Part shown: positions 6,846 through 13,992 of the stretch, in pieces | Layout: the number at the start of each line of letters is the position of its first letter | How positions within the stretch are numbered: position 1 is the stretch's first letter | Assembly (NCBI GenBank): GCA_027717925.1 | Contig: JALLON010000026.1 | Location: forward strand, 1 to 17,862 | From: Acidobacteria bacterium AH-259-G07 | GTDB lineage: Bacteria > Acidobacteriota > UBA6911 > RPQK01 > JADFOI01 | Direction: 5' to 3' | Length of the DNA: 17,862 nt | The notes under the pieces: model-generated | Seen by the model: only the letters and a program-made list of their open reading frames with translations | What the model was told of the DNA's origin: nothing | The model's database searches: none | Program-made: the position numbers and the translations under genes

Positions 6846-8228
6846 TTATTCCGCCAGCACCTCTTTTAGAACCCGCCCTTCGACGTCCTTCATTTCGAGA
6901 TCAAGAAGATGTGCAATGGTGGGAGCGATGTCGTGGTTTCGGATATGCCCAATTCGTTCTCCGCGCTTGATTCGGTGTCCAGAAATCACGAAAACCGGGT
7001 ACATCCGTGGGTGGCTGGGGAGGTAGCCGTGGCCGTGGGATATTTCCTTTTTGCGATACCGCTTGGTAGATGGGTTCGAAGCATCCGACACAAGATGCGT
7101 ATCGATGTCGGCGATCACCATGTAGTGTCCGGGGACGTGTGGATCCTCTTCGTATCGTCGAGTGCCCAAATCATGAAATTGCTCGGGTCTCACGATCTTG
7201 GAGACCCCTTCTAGCTGTACCGCCTTTTGCAAAAACCTCTCCAGCGAAGGTGGGTCCTGTGCAGGATCGAAACTTTCCGTGAGCTCCACAAACATTGTCC
7301 AACCGTCTTCGTGTAAAGTGACTTTCTCTGCGAGAGCAACGTCGGAAAGCAGGGGGTGCAAATTTACATCGTACTTCACGCTGTGAAATCCATGATCGGC
7401 TGTTATGATAAAGGTTGTTTCATCCTCGATGCCCGCATCCCTGACCGCTTGCCGAAGGATGCCGACGCAGTGATCCGCTGTGGTCAAAGCTGCCTTCGAC
7501 AAATAATGGTCGGGACCATACCTGTGTTGCCTGGAATCCGTGACGGAAATCAGTGTGGCTACTAACCCCGGTTTGTGCTTACGGATGACATAGCCAGTTG
7601 CCTGCGCCAGGATGATATCCCGTGCCCCTTTTAGAGCGAAATCAGAATACCACTCGAAGTACAGGTCAATCGGGATACCTGCGGCTCGGAGTTCTTCGAG
7701 GAACTCAGGCTTCGCGATCGATGGGTCCAACTGCCCTTTTTCATACCTCGGCGGCCGGTGCTCATGAATGATATTGAAGTCGAGCGAGGAATCGCCCTTT
7801 GTTTCCGGCCAGAACATGGCGGTGGTCGTAAAACCCTTCTTTTTGGCAGCGTCAAAAAGGGTTGAAACTTCGATCAATTCGGCGCGCGATTTTTCAGAGA
7901 TGTGAAAAGACTCGCCCGTCTCCCGATTCCTCACGCGATTCCTAATGACCCCATGAACTCGAGGCGAAACACCGGTGATTATCGTCGCGTGGGAGGGGTG
8001 AGTAACACTCGGGAACACAGTTTCACCACTTTCCGCCCAAACCCCTCGAAGAGCCAATGCCCGGATGTTGGGCAGCTCAAGCTCTTCATTTTCCAAATGG
8101 TAGGCGGCAAACCCATCGATGGAAATCAGGATAACGTGAGATTTGTCTGCCGCCAGCGCTACCGAAACGGCAAGGACGAGAAAAAACAGTCCTAATAGGC
8201 TGCGTTCAAACAGCTTTTTGGAAATCAT
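6846..8228 (-). CDS. Secreted type I phosphodiesterase / nucleotide pyrophosphatase (alkaline phosphatase superfamily)
   Basis: 460 residues from ATG 8228. The protein starts MISKKLFERSLLGLFFLVL with a cleavable Sec signal ending near ALA-AD. The frame stays open to 8369, but that extension overlaps an unrelated gene remnant and would bury the signal, so I reject it. Family marks are LISIDGF (metal ligand D38), FPSVTHPSHATIITG (nucleophile T76 in the NPP position), TADHGFHSV (Asp-His metal pair) and SHGHGYLPSHPRMYPVF near the C-terminus. These enzymes hydrolyse phosphodiester or pyrophosphate bonds of nucleotides, sugar nucleotides or lipids outside the cytoplasm; specificity is not readable here. 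It is first in a probable operon with the mannonate-dehydratase-like gene. GAGAG lies some 11 nt upstream, so the RBS is modest. Confidence 0.9.
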   Translation of the reverse strand: MISKKLFERSLLGLFFLVLAVSVALAADKSHVILISIDGFAAYHLENEELELPNIRALALRGVWAESGETVFPSVTHPSHATIITGVSPRVHGVIRNRVRNRETGESFHISEKSRAELIEVSTLFDAAKKKGFTTTAMFWPETKGDSSLDFNIIHEHRPPRYEKGQLDPSIAKPEFLEELRAAGIPIDLYFEWYSDFALKGARDIILAQATGYVIRKHKPGLVATLISVTDSRQHRYGPDHYLSKAALTTADHCVGILRQAVRDAGIEDETTFIITADHGFHSVKYDVNLHPLLSDVALAEKVTLHEDGWTMFVELTESFDPAQDPPSLERFLQKAVQLEGVSKIVRPEQFHDLGTRRYEEDPHVPGHYMVIADIDTHLVSDASNPSTKRYRKKEISHGHGYLPSHPRMYPVFVISGHRIKRGERIGHIRNHDIAPTIAHLLDLEMKDVEGRVLKEVLAE

Positions 8229-8283
8229 TCGAGTTACTGCTCTCAGACGATAAGACGAATCCACGGGTCGACTCCCTTCGCGG

Positions 8284-8458
8284 CCTGAGGCGGGCGATTT
8301 CAGGAGGCGTTGGATTCTTCCGCGTTCCCCTGTGAGGTCCAATGCACAGGTGAAAGTGCCAATCCCCAAAGTCGACCGTCATGTACCGGATCGCATTTTC
8401 ATAATAGACCTTCAGATTCGAGTTCCTCGATGAGATTAACAAATTTCTCGTTAGTATG
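8284..8458 (-). pseudogene. Frameshifted remnant of a small conserved protein (family not certain)
   Basis: Read leftward, one frame gives TNEKFVNLIEELESEGLL and hits TGA at 8401-8399. One base further, another frame continues as ENAIRYMTVDFGDWHFHLCIG and then HRGTRKNPTPPEIARLR. Both peptides look like natural protein, and they join naturally across a one-base shift near 8401. The HFHLCIG ... NPTPPE pattern resembles a small DUF family I recall but cannot name with certainty. No start codon is present, although GAGGAGG followed by ACATACTAAC would restore an ATG with one extra G. The 3' half is gone, cut off near the phosphodiesterase gene. It occupies most of the 8229-8627 gap. Confidence 0.5.
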
Positions 8459-8535
8459 TCCTCCTCACCCGTCTGAGCCAGCTGATGGCGGTCTGCGTGA
8501 GGAACTTGGTAGTAAAGTAGTGTCTCTTGTTGGTC

Positions 8536-8566
8536 CTCTTTTCTCCTCCAGGATACAATCGATCCG
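8536..8566 (+). promoter_or_regulatory. Copy 2 of the conserved 31-bp upstream element
   Basis: Same element as at 4615-4645, identical except A for G at the position before GGATACAATCGATCC (8551-8565). It ends 61 bp before the ATG of the RraA-like gene. TACAAT (8554-8559) may be a -10. An AT-rich 11-bp palindrome, TTAATTATTAA (8592-8602), lies between it and the RBS. Two copies facing two exported-enzyme genes in the same relative orientation argue for a shared regulator or promoter type. Confidence 0.65.
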
Positions 8567-8627
8567 AAAAGCAATTTCCTATGATTTTCTGTTAATTATT
8601 AATTCCGCTTTTTGACAGGAGGGAACA

Positions 8628-9461
8628 ATGAAGACTATCCGATTTACTATTGCTCTGTTTGTCTTGGCGCTAACCGGCCAGGCGCAGACGAGCAATTTGA
8701 AGATCGCCACTCCGGAGTTTGAGATTCCAGAGTACATCATGGAGCGCCTCAGCGCCGCGGACAAGCTGCTGTTTGAGAAGCTTTCTCGAGTCAGCTTGGA
8801 ATCGGTCTGGGCGCAAATGCGCGCGGAGGGATTTGACCAGAACTTCATCAGCCAACTGATCCCACTGCACACCAACCGGCGCATGATCGGACGCGCCCGC
8901 ACCATCCGCTATCTACCCAATCGTCCCGACCTTCGCCAAGTTATTTACTCGAAGCAAAAGCAGCTCAACTATGTTTCGGCCGAGGAGGCCGAGCCCGGAG
9001 ACGTGCTGGTTTTTGACGCAGGTGGTGAGACTCGTGCGGCAGTCTCAGGCGACGTCACCACGACGCGATTTTTATATCGCGGTGGCACCGGCCTGGTTGT
9101 TGATGGTGCAATGCGTGACGTACCGGAGCTGGAGGGGATGCATATTCAGGTTTATATGCGCCGGGGCCAGGCGGCGGCTGTCAGTCCTATCATGATGAGC
9201 GTCGATTATCAGGTTCCGGTCCGTATCGGAAGCGTCACCGTGCTCCCGGGCGACATCCTTCTGGGCGACCGGCACGGCATCCTGGTCATCCCAGCCTCCA
9301 TCGTCGACGAGGTTGTCGACAAGGCCCTCAAGAAAGACGAACTGGAGAATTTTCAGCGCAAATTACTGCTGGAAGGCGAATCGATCTACGACGTCTACCC
9401 GGCCAATGACAAAGTGAAAAAGCGGTTCGAGGAGTACCGGGAGAGCCGGGCTGAGAAGTAG
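8628..9461 (+). CDS. Secreted RraA-family protein (HMG aldolase / RraA-like)
   Basis: 277 residues. It begins with a Sec signal peptide (MKTIRFTIALFVLALTGQAQ). The core matches the RraA fold: PGDVLVFDAGG (about 123-133), SGDVTTTRF (G141, D142), GLVVDGAMRDVPEL (R163, D164, the Arg-Asp pair that binds substrate and metal in HMG/CHA aldolases) and PGDILLGDRHGILVIP (about 207-222). Family members include 4-hydroxy-4-methyl-2-oxoglutarate aldolase, oxaloacetate decarboxylase and the RNase E regulator RraA. An exported protein cannot be an RNase E regulator, so a lyase on a 2-keto-acid-type substrate is the better inference. It is longer than RraA itself (about 160 residues) because of N- and C-terminal additions. 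AGGAGGG precedes the ATG, and the gene carries the 31-bp element upstream. Confidence 0.88.
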   Translation: MKTIRFTIALFVLALTGQAQTSNLKIATPEFEIPEYIMERLSAADKLLFEKLSRVSLESVWAQMRAEGFDQNFISQLIPLHTNRRMIGRARTIRYLPNRPDLRQVIYSKQKQLNYVSAEEAEPGDVLVFDAGGETRAAVSGDVTTTRFLYRGGTGLVVDGAMRDVPELEGMHIQVYMRRGQAAAVSPIMMSVDYQVPVRIGSVTVLPGDILLGDRHGILVIPASIVDEVVDKALKKDELENFQRKLLLEGESIYDVYPANDKVKKRFEEYRESRAEK

Positions 9462-9474
9462 GGAGAGGCACTGC

Positions 9475-9915
9475 TCACCGCCGGTGCGCAAAGAATTCCT
9501 GAAGCATCTGACGGGCTGGTTCCGCCAGAATTCCCTCCACGACGTCTACGCTGTGGTTGAAGAGACCTGGAGTCAGCAGGGAGACTTTGGAAAAAACAGC
9601 ACCTGTCTTCTCATCTCTGGCTCCAAAAACAAGCCGTCTGACGCGAGCCCAAAGAAGGGCTCCAGCGCACATGGCACAGGGCTCAACGGTGACGTAGATT
9701 TCCACATCCTTCAGACGATAGTTTGTCAAACGGCGGCCCACTTCCCGTAAAACAAGTAACTCCGCATGCGCCGTCGGGTCGTGAAGCTGTATGCTGCGGT
9801 TGTGATCTCTCGCTGCCAGCTTATCTTTCAAGACGGCCACTGCCCCAATAGGGACTTCGCCCTCTTGAGCCGCTTTCTCAGCCTCCTCCAGTGCCAATTC
9901 CATCCACCGTTGCAT
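9475..9915 (-). CDS. tadA: tRNA-specific adenosine deaminase TadA
   Basis: 146 residues from ATG 9915; a TTG at 9927 would add four residues. It converts adenosine 34 to inosine in tRNA-Arg(ACG), and the zinc-dependent deaminase signature is complete: TAHAE (zinc His and proton-shuttling Glu) and VEPCAMCAGA (two zinc Cys). Near the start it has MELALEEAEKA...EVPIGAV, as in bacterial TadA, and the length is normal. The TTG at 9927 overlaps the stop of the M28 gene in TTGA, suggesting coupling; neither start has a clear Shine-Dalgarno. Because the upstream peptidase frame is broken by a TAG, coupled translation would depend on a ribosome reaching this point, or on a separate start. TadA is normally essential, so the gene is expected to be expressed. 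Confidence 0.95.
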   Translation of the reverse strand: MQRWMELALEEAEKAAQEGEVPIGAVAVLKDKLAARDHNRSIQLHDPTAHAELLVLREVGRRLTNYRLKDVEIYVTVEPCAMCAGALLWARVRRLVFGARDEKTGAVFSKVSLLTPGLFNHSVDVVEGILAEPARQMLQEFFAHRR

Positions 9916-9923
9916 GACTGTGA

Positions 9924-12017
9924 TCAAAAGCTGATCAAACCCACTTCCTTCACATTCTGCAAATACTTGCGCACCATGCCGGGATTCACCTCTCCATAGT
10001 AGTGCTTCCCTGCCCTTTGAGCCTCAGCTGAAACCGCTCGATAGATGTCCAATCCGGAGCGCTTCCCGTCAACAAAGTTAAGGATCTCGAAAGCCATCAA
10101 GCCGTGAAGCTTGGGAACCGCGCGTATTTTTCCGCGCCCATCCAAAAATTCGGCCGGCCCAGCTGCCAGTCTGGGAACCAGGTGTTGGAGTTCTTGCTCA
10201 ACCTCTGAGAGTTTCTCAACCGGAGGTTCTTTGTCATAGAGCAGCCGAAAATTCTCCGTCAGGAAATTTCCAAGCGCCTCATGGGCGACCTTCAACTGAT
10301 TGAAAAGCAATTCTAAACGAGACTGATTCTTCGGAGTCTCGGAGATCGCCTCAAGCGAATCCAGGGCACCCTTTTCCCTGGCGTAGGCTTCCTTAATCTG
10401 GTGAAGCGCCATGTGAAAATTGTCCTCGTTTTCTTCCTGCCATTCGAGCGCCAAACGAAAATCCTCCCCCATTCTCTCAATGGCCCGACCCAGAACCTCG
10501 GAAGCGATTGAATCAAAGCTCTGGCCGTCGGCCTGCGCCAGAGTGTAGGCGATGGCGGCAACCGTGAAGGCGTTACGCTGCAGCTGTGTCCGATCAATGT
10601 TCCAGAGATCATCATCAGTGGTGTGGATGTAGTGATCGGGCCAATTGGTGAAGCTGATGGCCGCGACTCCAATGGGCGCCTCGTTGAAGGTCATGTGATC
10701 GGTGCTATTGTGGAATGGGATAATGTCGGCATTAAACCGATGGCGGCTCCCCAGTCGTGAAAGAATGGGGCGAGGGTAAGACGAACCTCCGGGGATTGAA
10801 CCAGCCTGCTGAATGGCCAAATTGCCCTTATTGCTTTCCATGGTAAATTCCATCCAAGACTCGGCCACGTCATTCAAGAAATGGAAGCGGGAAAAGGGAA
10901 CTCGCGTCATGTTCTGGGCGCGCAAAATGTCCTGCGATTGATCGGCACCGACCATATCTTGATTGATGTTGGCGAGCATCGAGCGGTGAGCCTCCGGGTG
11001 ATCCGCAAAATACTGCCGCTGGCTGCTGATCTCAGTGACCCACCAGAAACGAATATTGCGCCGGGCTCTCTTCAACTTTCCCTGATCGATCAGCTTTTTC
11101 ATAGCTCGAGCAATTTCTAGAACATTGGCGCAGCCGCTGGCATCGTCGTTGGCAGAAAACTTTTCTTCCTGCAGGTGACCGGTAAGAACAATATCCTGGT
11201 CGTCAACGTCGGTCCCTCGAATAAAAGCTTCGACCAGCACTTGCCAGTTTTCTTCGCCGAATTCAGATTCGATATCCACTTTCACCGTCAGGCTGCCTTC
11301 CCTTTTCAAAAGGTCGCACAGCTCTTTCCCTTGCCTTGCAGACAAGCTGAAGGCAAATGTTCCCTCCTACCCCTCTTTACTCTTCACCGGGACCCTCAGC
11401 CACAGGATCTGATCCGGATGAGTAAGAATTTGATCCGCCCGAACTAGAGAACGCGTCTCCGGTGCGCTGGGATCCGGATAGCTCAAAATGCCTCTTGCCC
11501 CACGCTTCCAGACCGCTTCTTTCATCACTCCGGACGGGGAGCCATAGGCTAGAACAATTTTCTCTTTGACTTGTTTATCTTGATAATCCTTCTCCTGAGT
11601 TCCTCGACCCACAAAGACAATTTCCGCCTCCAGGTGAGTACTGCGGGAGTAGTCTGCCAAGTGGACGGGAGTCTGAAGAGTGGAGGCAATGAGCTGAGAG
11701 AAGGGTTTTACCAACCATAACTCTCCATACTTGTTCCACCACGGAGTGCTGGTGGCTTTCTGCCGAATGAGCTTGACCTCCTCCAGACCAAACTGGTGTG
11801 CTTTCTGCTCCACATACTTCGCCACCTCCATAAGGCCGGGGGCTCCTCCACGTGGACGATGAAACTGCGTAAAGTAACGAATATGCTCGTAGGCTGCATC
11901 TCCCGAGATCTCATTCACCAACCAGGTATATTCCTCTTCCGTCAAGAAAGGAATCTCTTGCGCGAGCATCCCAGTGATGAGCGCGAAAAAAACGAAAGTA
12001 CAAATTCCGTGTTTCAC
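9924..12017 (-). pseudogene. Secreted M28-family metallopeptidase interrupted by an in-frame TAG
   Basis: One continuous frame of 698 codons (including the final stop) from GTG 12017 to TGA 9924, broken only by TAG at 11369-11367 (codon 217). The first part is a signal peptide (MKHGICTFVFFALITGMLAQ) and the N-terminal region of a large exported aminopeptidase. The second part carries the M28 di-zinc core: TGHLQ (about H281), NDDASG (about D291), WWVTEIS (E329), INQDMVG (D354) and YIHTTDD (H465), all intact. The frame on both sides of the TAG joins smoothly (RVPVKSKEG, stop, EGTFAFSLSARQG), so this is a nonsense change, not a frameshift. GAGGGGGAG (12025-12033) supports the GTG start. AGGAGG directly follows the TAG, but the next in-frame start (TTG 11345) is far from it. 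It could be a pseudogene, a sequencing error or amber readthrough. Confidence 0.85.
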
Positions 12018-12046
12018 TTGTTTGCTCCCCCTCAGATGTTTGTTGT

Positions 12047-12143
12047 GAGTTCTCAGTTGTGAGTTATTTTTATCAGTTCTGAGTTCTGAGTTCTGAACCG
12101 TGAGTTGTGAACTGTCAGTTGTCAGCTGTCAGCTGTCAGTTGC
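12047..12143. repeat. 7-bp-periodic tandem repeat in the M28 gene leader
   Basis: About 13 degenerate heptamers of consensus (G/C)AGTT(C/G)T run almost without phase slip, apart from one 6-nt AT-rich unit at 12068-12073. Variants include GAGTTCT, CAGTTGT, CAGCTGT and GAACTGT. Heptameric short tandem repeats (STRR) are known in cyanobacterial genomes; this one is similar in kind. It lies about 30 bp upstream of the GTG start of the M28 gene and before the next repeat block at 12196. Confidence 0.85.
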
Positions 12144-12187
12144 TCAGTCTATTTACAAAGGACTGAGAAATCCACTTAAATAGTCAG

Positions 12188-13228
12188 GTGGCCCGTTCGT
12201 GCTTTCGTGACTTCCTGACTTCGTGCTTTCGTGCTCTGGTGCCGTGGTGCCGTGGTGCTGCACCAGCACGAAAGCACGACAGTACGACAGCACGAAAACA
12301 CGAGGGCACGAAAACACGGAGTCACGAAGCCACGAAGATAGTATTGCTTCTCGCCCTAATTCTAACGCCAGCCTGCAGCCCACAACGAGAAACCATTGTT
12401 GTGTTTCATGCCGGAAGTCTATCCCAGCTCATCAAAGAGGTGGCTAAGCGCTTCCAGCAGAATCATCCCCAGGTGATCATCCAATCTGAATCATCCGGTA
12501 GTCTTGATGCCATTCGAAAGATCACCGAAGTTAACAAATCCTGTGACATGATCGCCGTGGCTGATTATCGGCTCATCGAACGCTTCCTGAGACCTCACGT
12601 GACCCTTAGCTATGTCTTTCTGGGTAACCAACTAGTCTTAGCGACCGCAAAAAGGGAGATAGTGCCGGATCTCTCGGACTGGGGAGAAAATTGGTACGAA
12701 AAAATTTCATCCTCTGAGTATTCCTATGGAATTTCCGATCCGGACCGGGACCCGGCGGGCTACTATGCCCATCTGACCTGGAAACTCGCCGAAATCTATT
12801 ACAACCGTCCCGGTCTATATCGGCGACTCTTAAATGGCTTGCAGACACGGTGGATCCGACCCAAATCCTCGGAGCTCGTAGCTCTTCTCCAGACTGGGAC
12901 CCTGGATTTTGCCTTTTTATACAAATCAACCGCTTTACAGAACAATCTCCAGTTCGTTGTTTTCCCCGCCCAGGTTTCATTGGTGGAGGACACCTATGCA
13001 GATCTTTATTCCCGCGTGTTCCTCAATATAGCGGGCGGCAAACCCGGATCGACATTCGAGGTCACAGGAGCACCTATCCGCTACGGAGTCGCCCTAACAA
13101 ACCGTTCCAGCCCGTGGGCTCAACGCCTGCTGGATTTTTTGTTGAGTCCGGAAGTGCAGGGACTGCACCGCGAATTGGGTTATTTGAACGTCCCCATCGC
13201 CGAAGTGCACCAGGAGTCGACACCATGA
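12188..13228 (+). CDS. wtpA: Tungstate/molybdate ABC transporter substrate-binding lipoprotein (WtpA/ModA-like)
   Basis: The frame from GTG 12188 is 346 residues, but the first 50 are encoded by the repeat block (for example KHEGTKTRSHEATK). The real signal appears to be IVLLLALILTPAC with a lipobox-like Cys at 63. Other in-frame starts are GTG 12239 and TTG 12344; none has a clear RBS, so the start is unresolved. The mature part is WtpA-like: VVFHAGSL, SSGSLDAIRKI, MIAVADY, YGISDPDRDPAGYYA (the conserved ligand Asp lies here) and DFAFLYKSTA. From memory, archaeal WtpA/ModA proteins have Glu before YKS as a second metal ligand; here it is Leu, so oxyanion coordination or specificity may differ. 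Its stop overlaps the permease ATG in ATGA. Confidence 0.88.
   Translation: MARSCFRDFLTSCFRALVPWCRGAAPARKHDSTTARKHEGTKTRSHEATKIVLLLALILTPACSPQRETIVVFHAGSLSQLIKEVAKRFQQNHPQVIIQSESSGSLDAIRKITEVNKSCDMIAVADYRLIERFLRPHVTLSYVFLGNQLVLATAKREIVPDLSDWGENWYEKISSSEYSYGISDPDRDPAGYYAHLTWKLAEIYYNRPGLYRRLLNGLQTRWIRPKSSELVALLQTGTLDFAFLYKSTALQNNLQFVVFPAQVSLVEDTYADLYSRVFLNIAGGKPGSTFEVTGAPIRYGVALTNRSSPWAQRLLDFLLSPEVQGLHRELGYLNVPIAEVHQESTP
12196..12336 (+). repeat. Hairpin plus tandem CACGAA-type repeat block, upstream copy
   Basis: Two direct copies of TTCGTGCTTTCGTG (from 12196 and 12220) are followed by a long hairpin: arms 12222-12242 and 12260-12278 pair over 19 bp with a 2-nt bulge and a 17-nt loop. A degenerate tandem array of roughly 8-nt CACGAA units runs to about 12336. 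A 22-nt piece (12307-12328) recurs at 15113-15134 with one mismatch. The block overlaps the 5' end of the wtpA-like frame and has no Shine-Dalgarno character. CACGAAG-like intergenic repeats are familiar in several bacterial phyla. Confidence 0.85.
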
Positions 13229-13992
13229 AACAACTCACCCTTTGGAACGCCGCTCTGACGGCGCTCTCCAGTATTTGTTTGCTCGTTGTGCTGGTTCCGG
13301 TTGTCTATCTGATGTTTGGCTCCCCGCCCAGCACGCTGTGGGAGACATTGCAGGACCGGGAGGTTTTAGACTCCCTGGGTCTGACCTTCTTTTGTGGCTT
13401 TGTTGCGACCTTGACGGGACTCCTGTTGGGAACTCCTCTGGCCTACCTGCTGGCCCGAAGTGATTTTCGGGGCAAGCATCTGGTACAGGGAATTATCGAT
13501 GTTCCCATCGTGATTCCCCACCCAGTAGCCGGGATTGCCCTGCTGTTGGTGTTTGCCAATTGGGGTCAGGATCTTTCTCCGATCGGCAACTGGAAAGGCA
13601 TTGTCATCGCCATGTTTTTCGTAAGCGTGTCGCTTCTGGTGAACGCTGCACAGGAAGGTTTCCGTGCTGTGCCTCGTGAGATGGAGTGGACTTCACGATC
13701 GCTGGGAAGAGGACCGGTCGCCACTTTCTTCAGGGTCGCGCTTCCCTTGAGCCGTCAAAACCTGCTGACGGGATCAATTATGATGTGGGCTCGAAGCATC
13801 AGCGAATTTGGCTCGATCGTTATCCTGGTCTACAATCCGAAGGTCGCGTCCGTGCTGATTTATGACCGTTTCGCTTCCTTCGGACTGAGCTATTCTCTTC
13901 CGGTCGCCGTGATATTAATATGGTTAAGTGTCATCCTGTTTTTCTTAATGAGAACCTTTCAGGAGAGGAACATCCCTGTTGTTGGCCATTGA
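13225..13992 (+). CDS. wtpB: Tungstate/molybdate ABC transporter permease (WtpB/ModB-like)
   Basis: 255 residues with about six membrane helices, starting at the ATG that overlaps the wtpA stop codon (ATGA, translational coupling). The same frame is open upstream from 12850, but that part is only a shadow of wtpA in another frame. The cytoplasmic EAA-type loop that docks on the ATPase is visible at about 142-172 (AAQEGFRAVPREMEWTSRSLG, then RVALPLS). IDVPIVIPHPVAGIALLL and ARSISEFGSIVI are typical of ModB/WtpB/CysT-type permeases. It works as a homodimer in the inner membrane with WtpC. The end overlaps the ATPase start by 14 bp, so all three genes are a tight operon. Confidence 0.92.
   Translation: MKQLTLWNAALTALSSICLLVVLVPVVYLMFGSPPSTLWETLQDREVLDSLGLTFFCGFVATLTGLLLGTPLAYLLARSDFRGKHLVQGIIDVPIVIPHPVAGIALLLVFANWGQDLSPIGNWKGIVIAMFFVSVSLLVNAAQEGFRAVPREMEWTSRSLGRGPVATFFRVALPLSRQNLLTGSIMMWARSISEFGSIVILVYNPKVASVLIYDRFASFGLSYSLPVAVILIWLSVILFFLMRTFQERNIPVVGH

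Noticed and set aside
8229..8369. N-terminal extension of the phosphodiesterase
   Set aside because: It would place 47 unrelated residues before a normal signal peptide and overlaps the gene remnant read in another frame.
11345..11345. Independent M28 gene starting at TTG 11345
   Set aside because: It lies in the same frame as the upstream part with matching sequence on both sides of the TAG, and would lack a signal peptide; one interrupted gene is simpler.
12196..12336. CRISPR-like array of short repeats
   Set aside because: Units are about 8 nt, degenerate and contiguous, with no unique spacers of constant length and no cas genes nearby.
12850..13224. N-terminal extension of the wtpB frame
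   Set aside because: It is an open shadow frame inside wtpA; the ATG at 13225 overlaps the wtpA stop and starts a normal permease.
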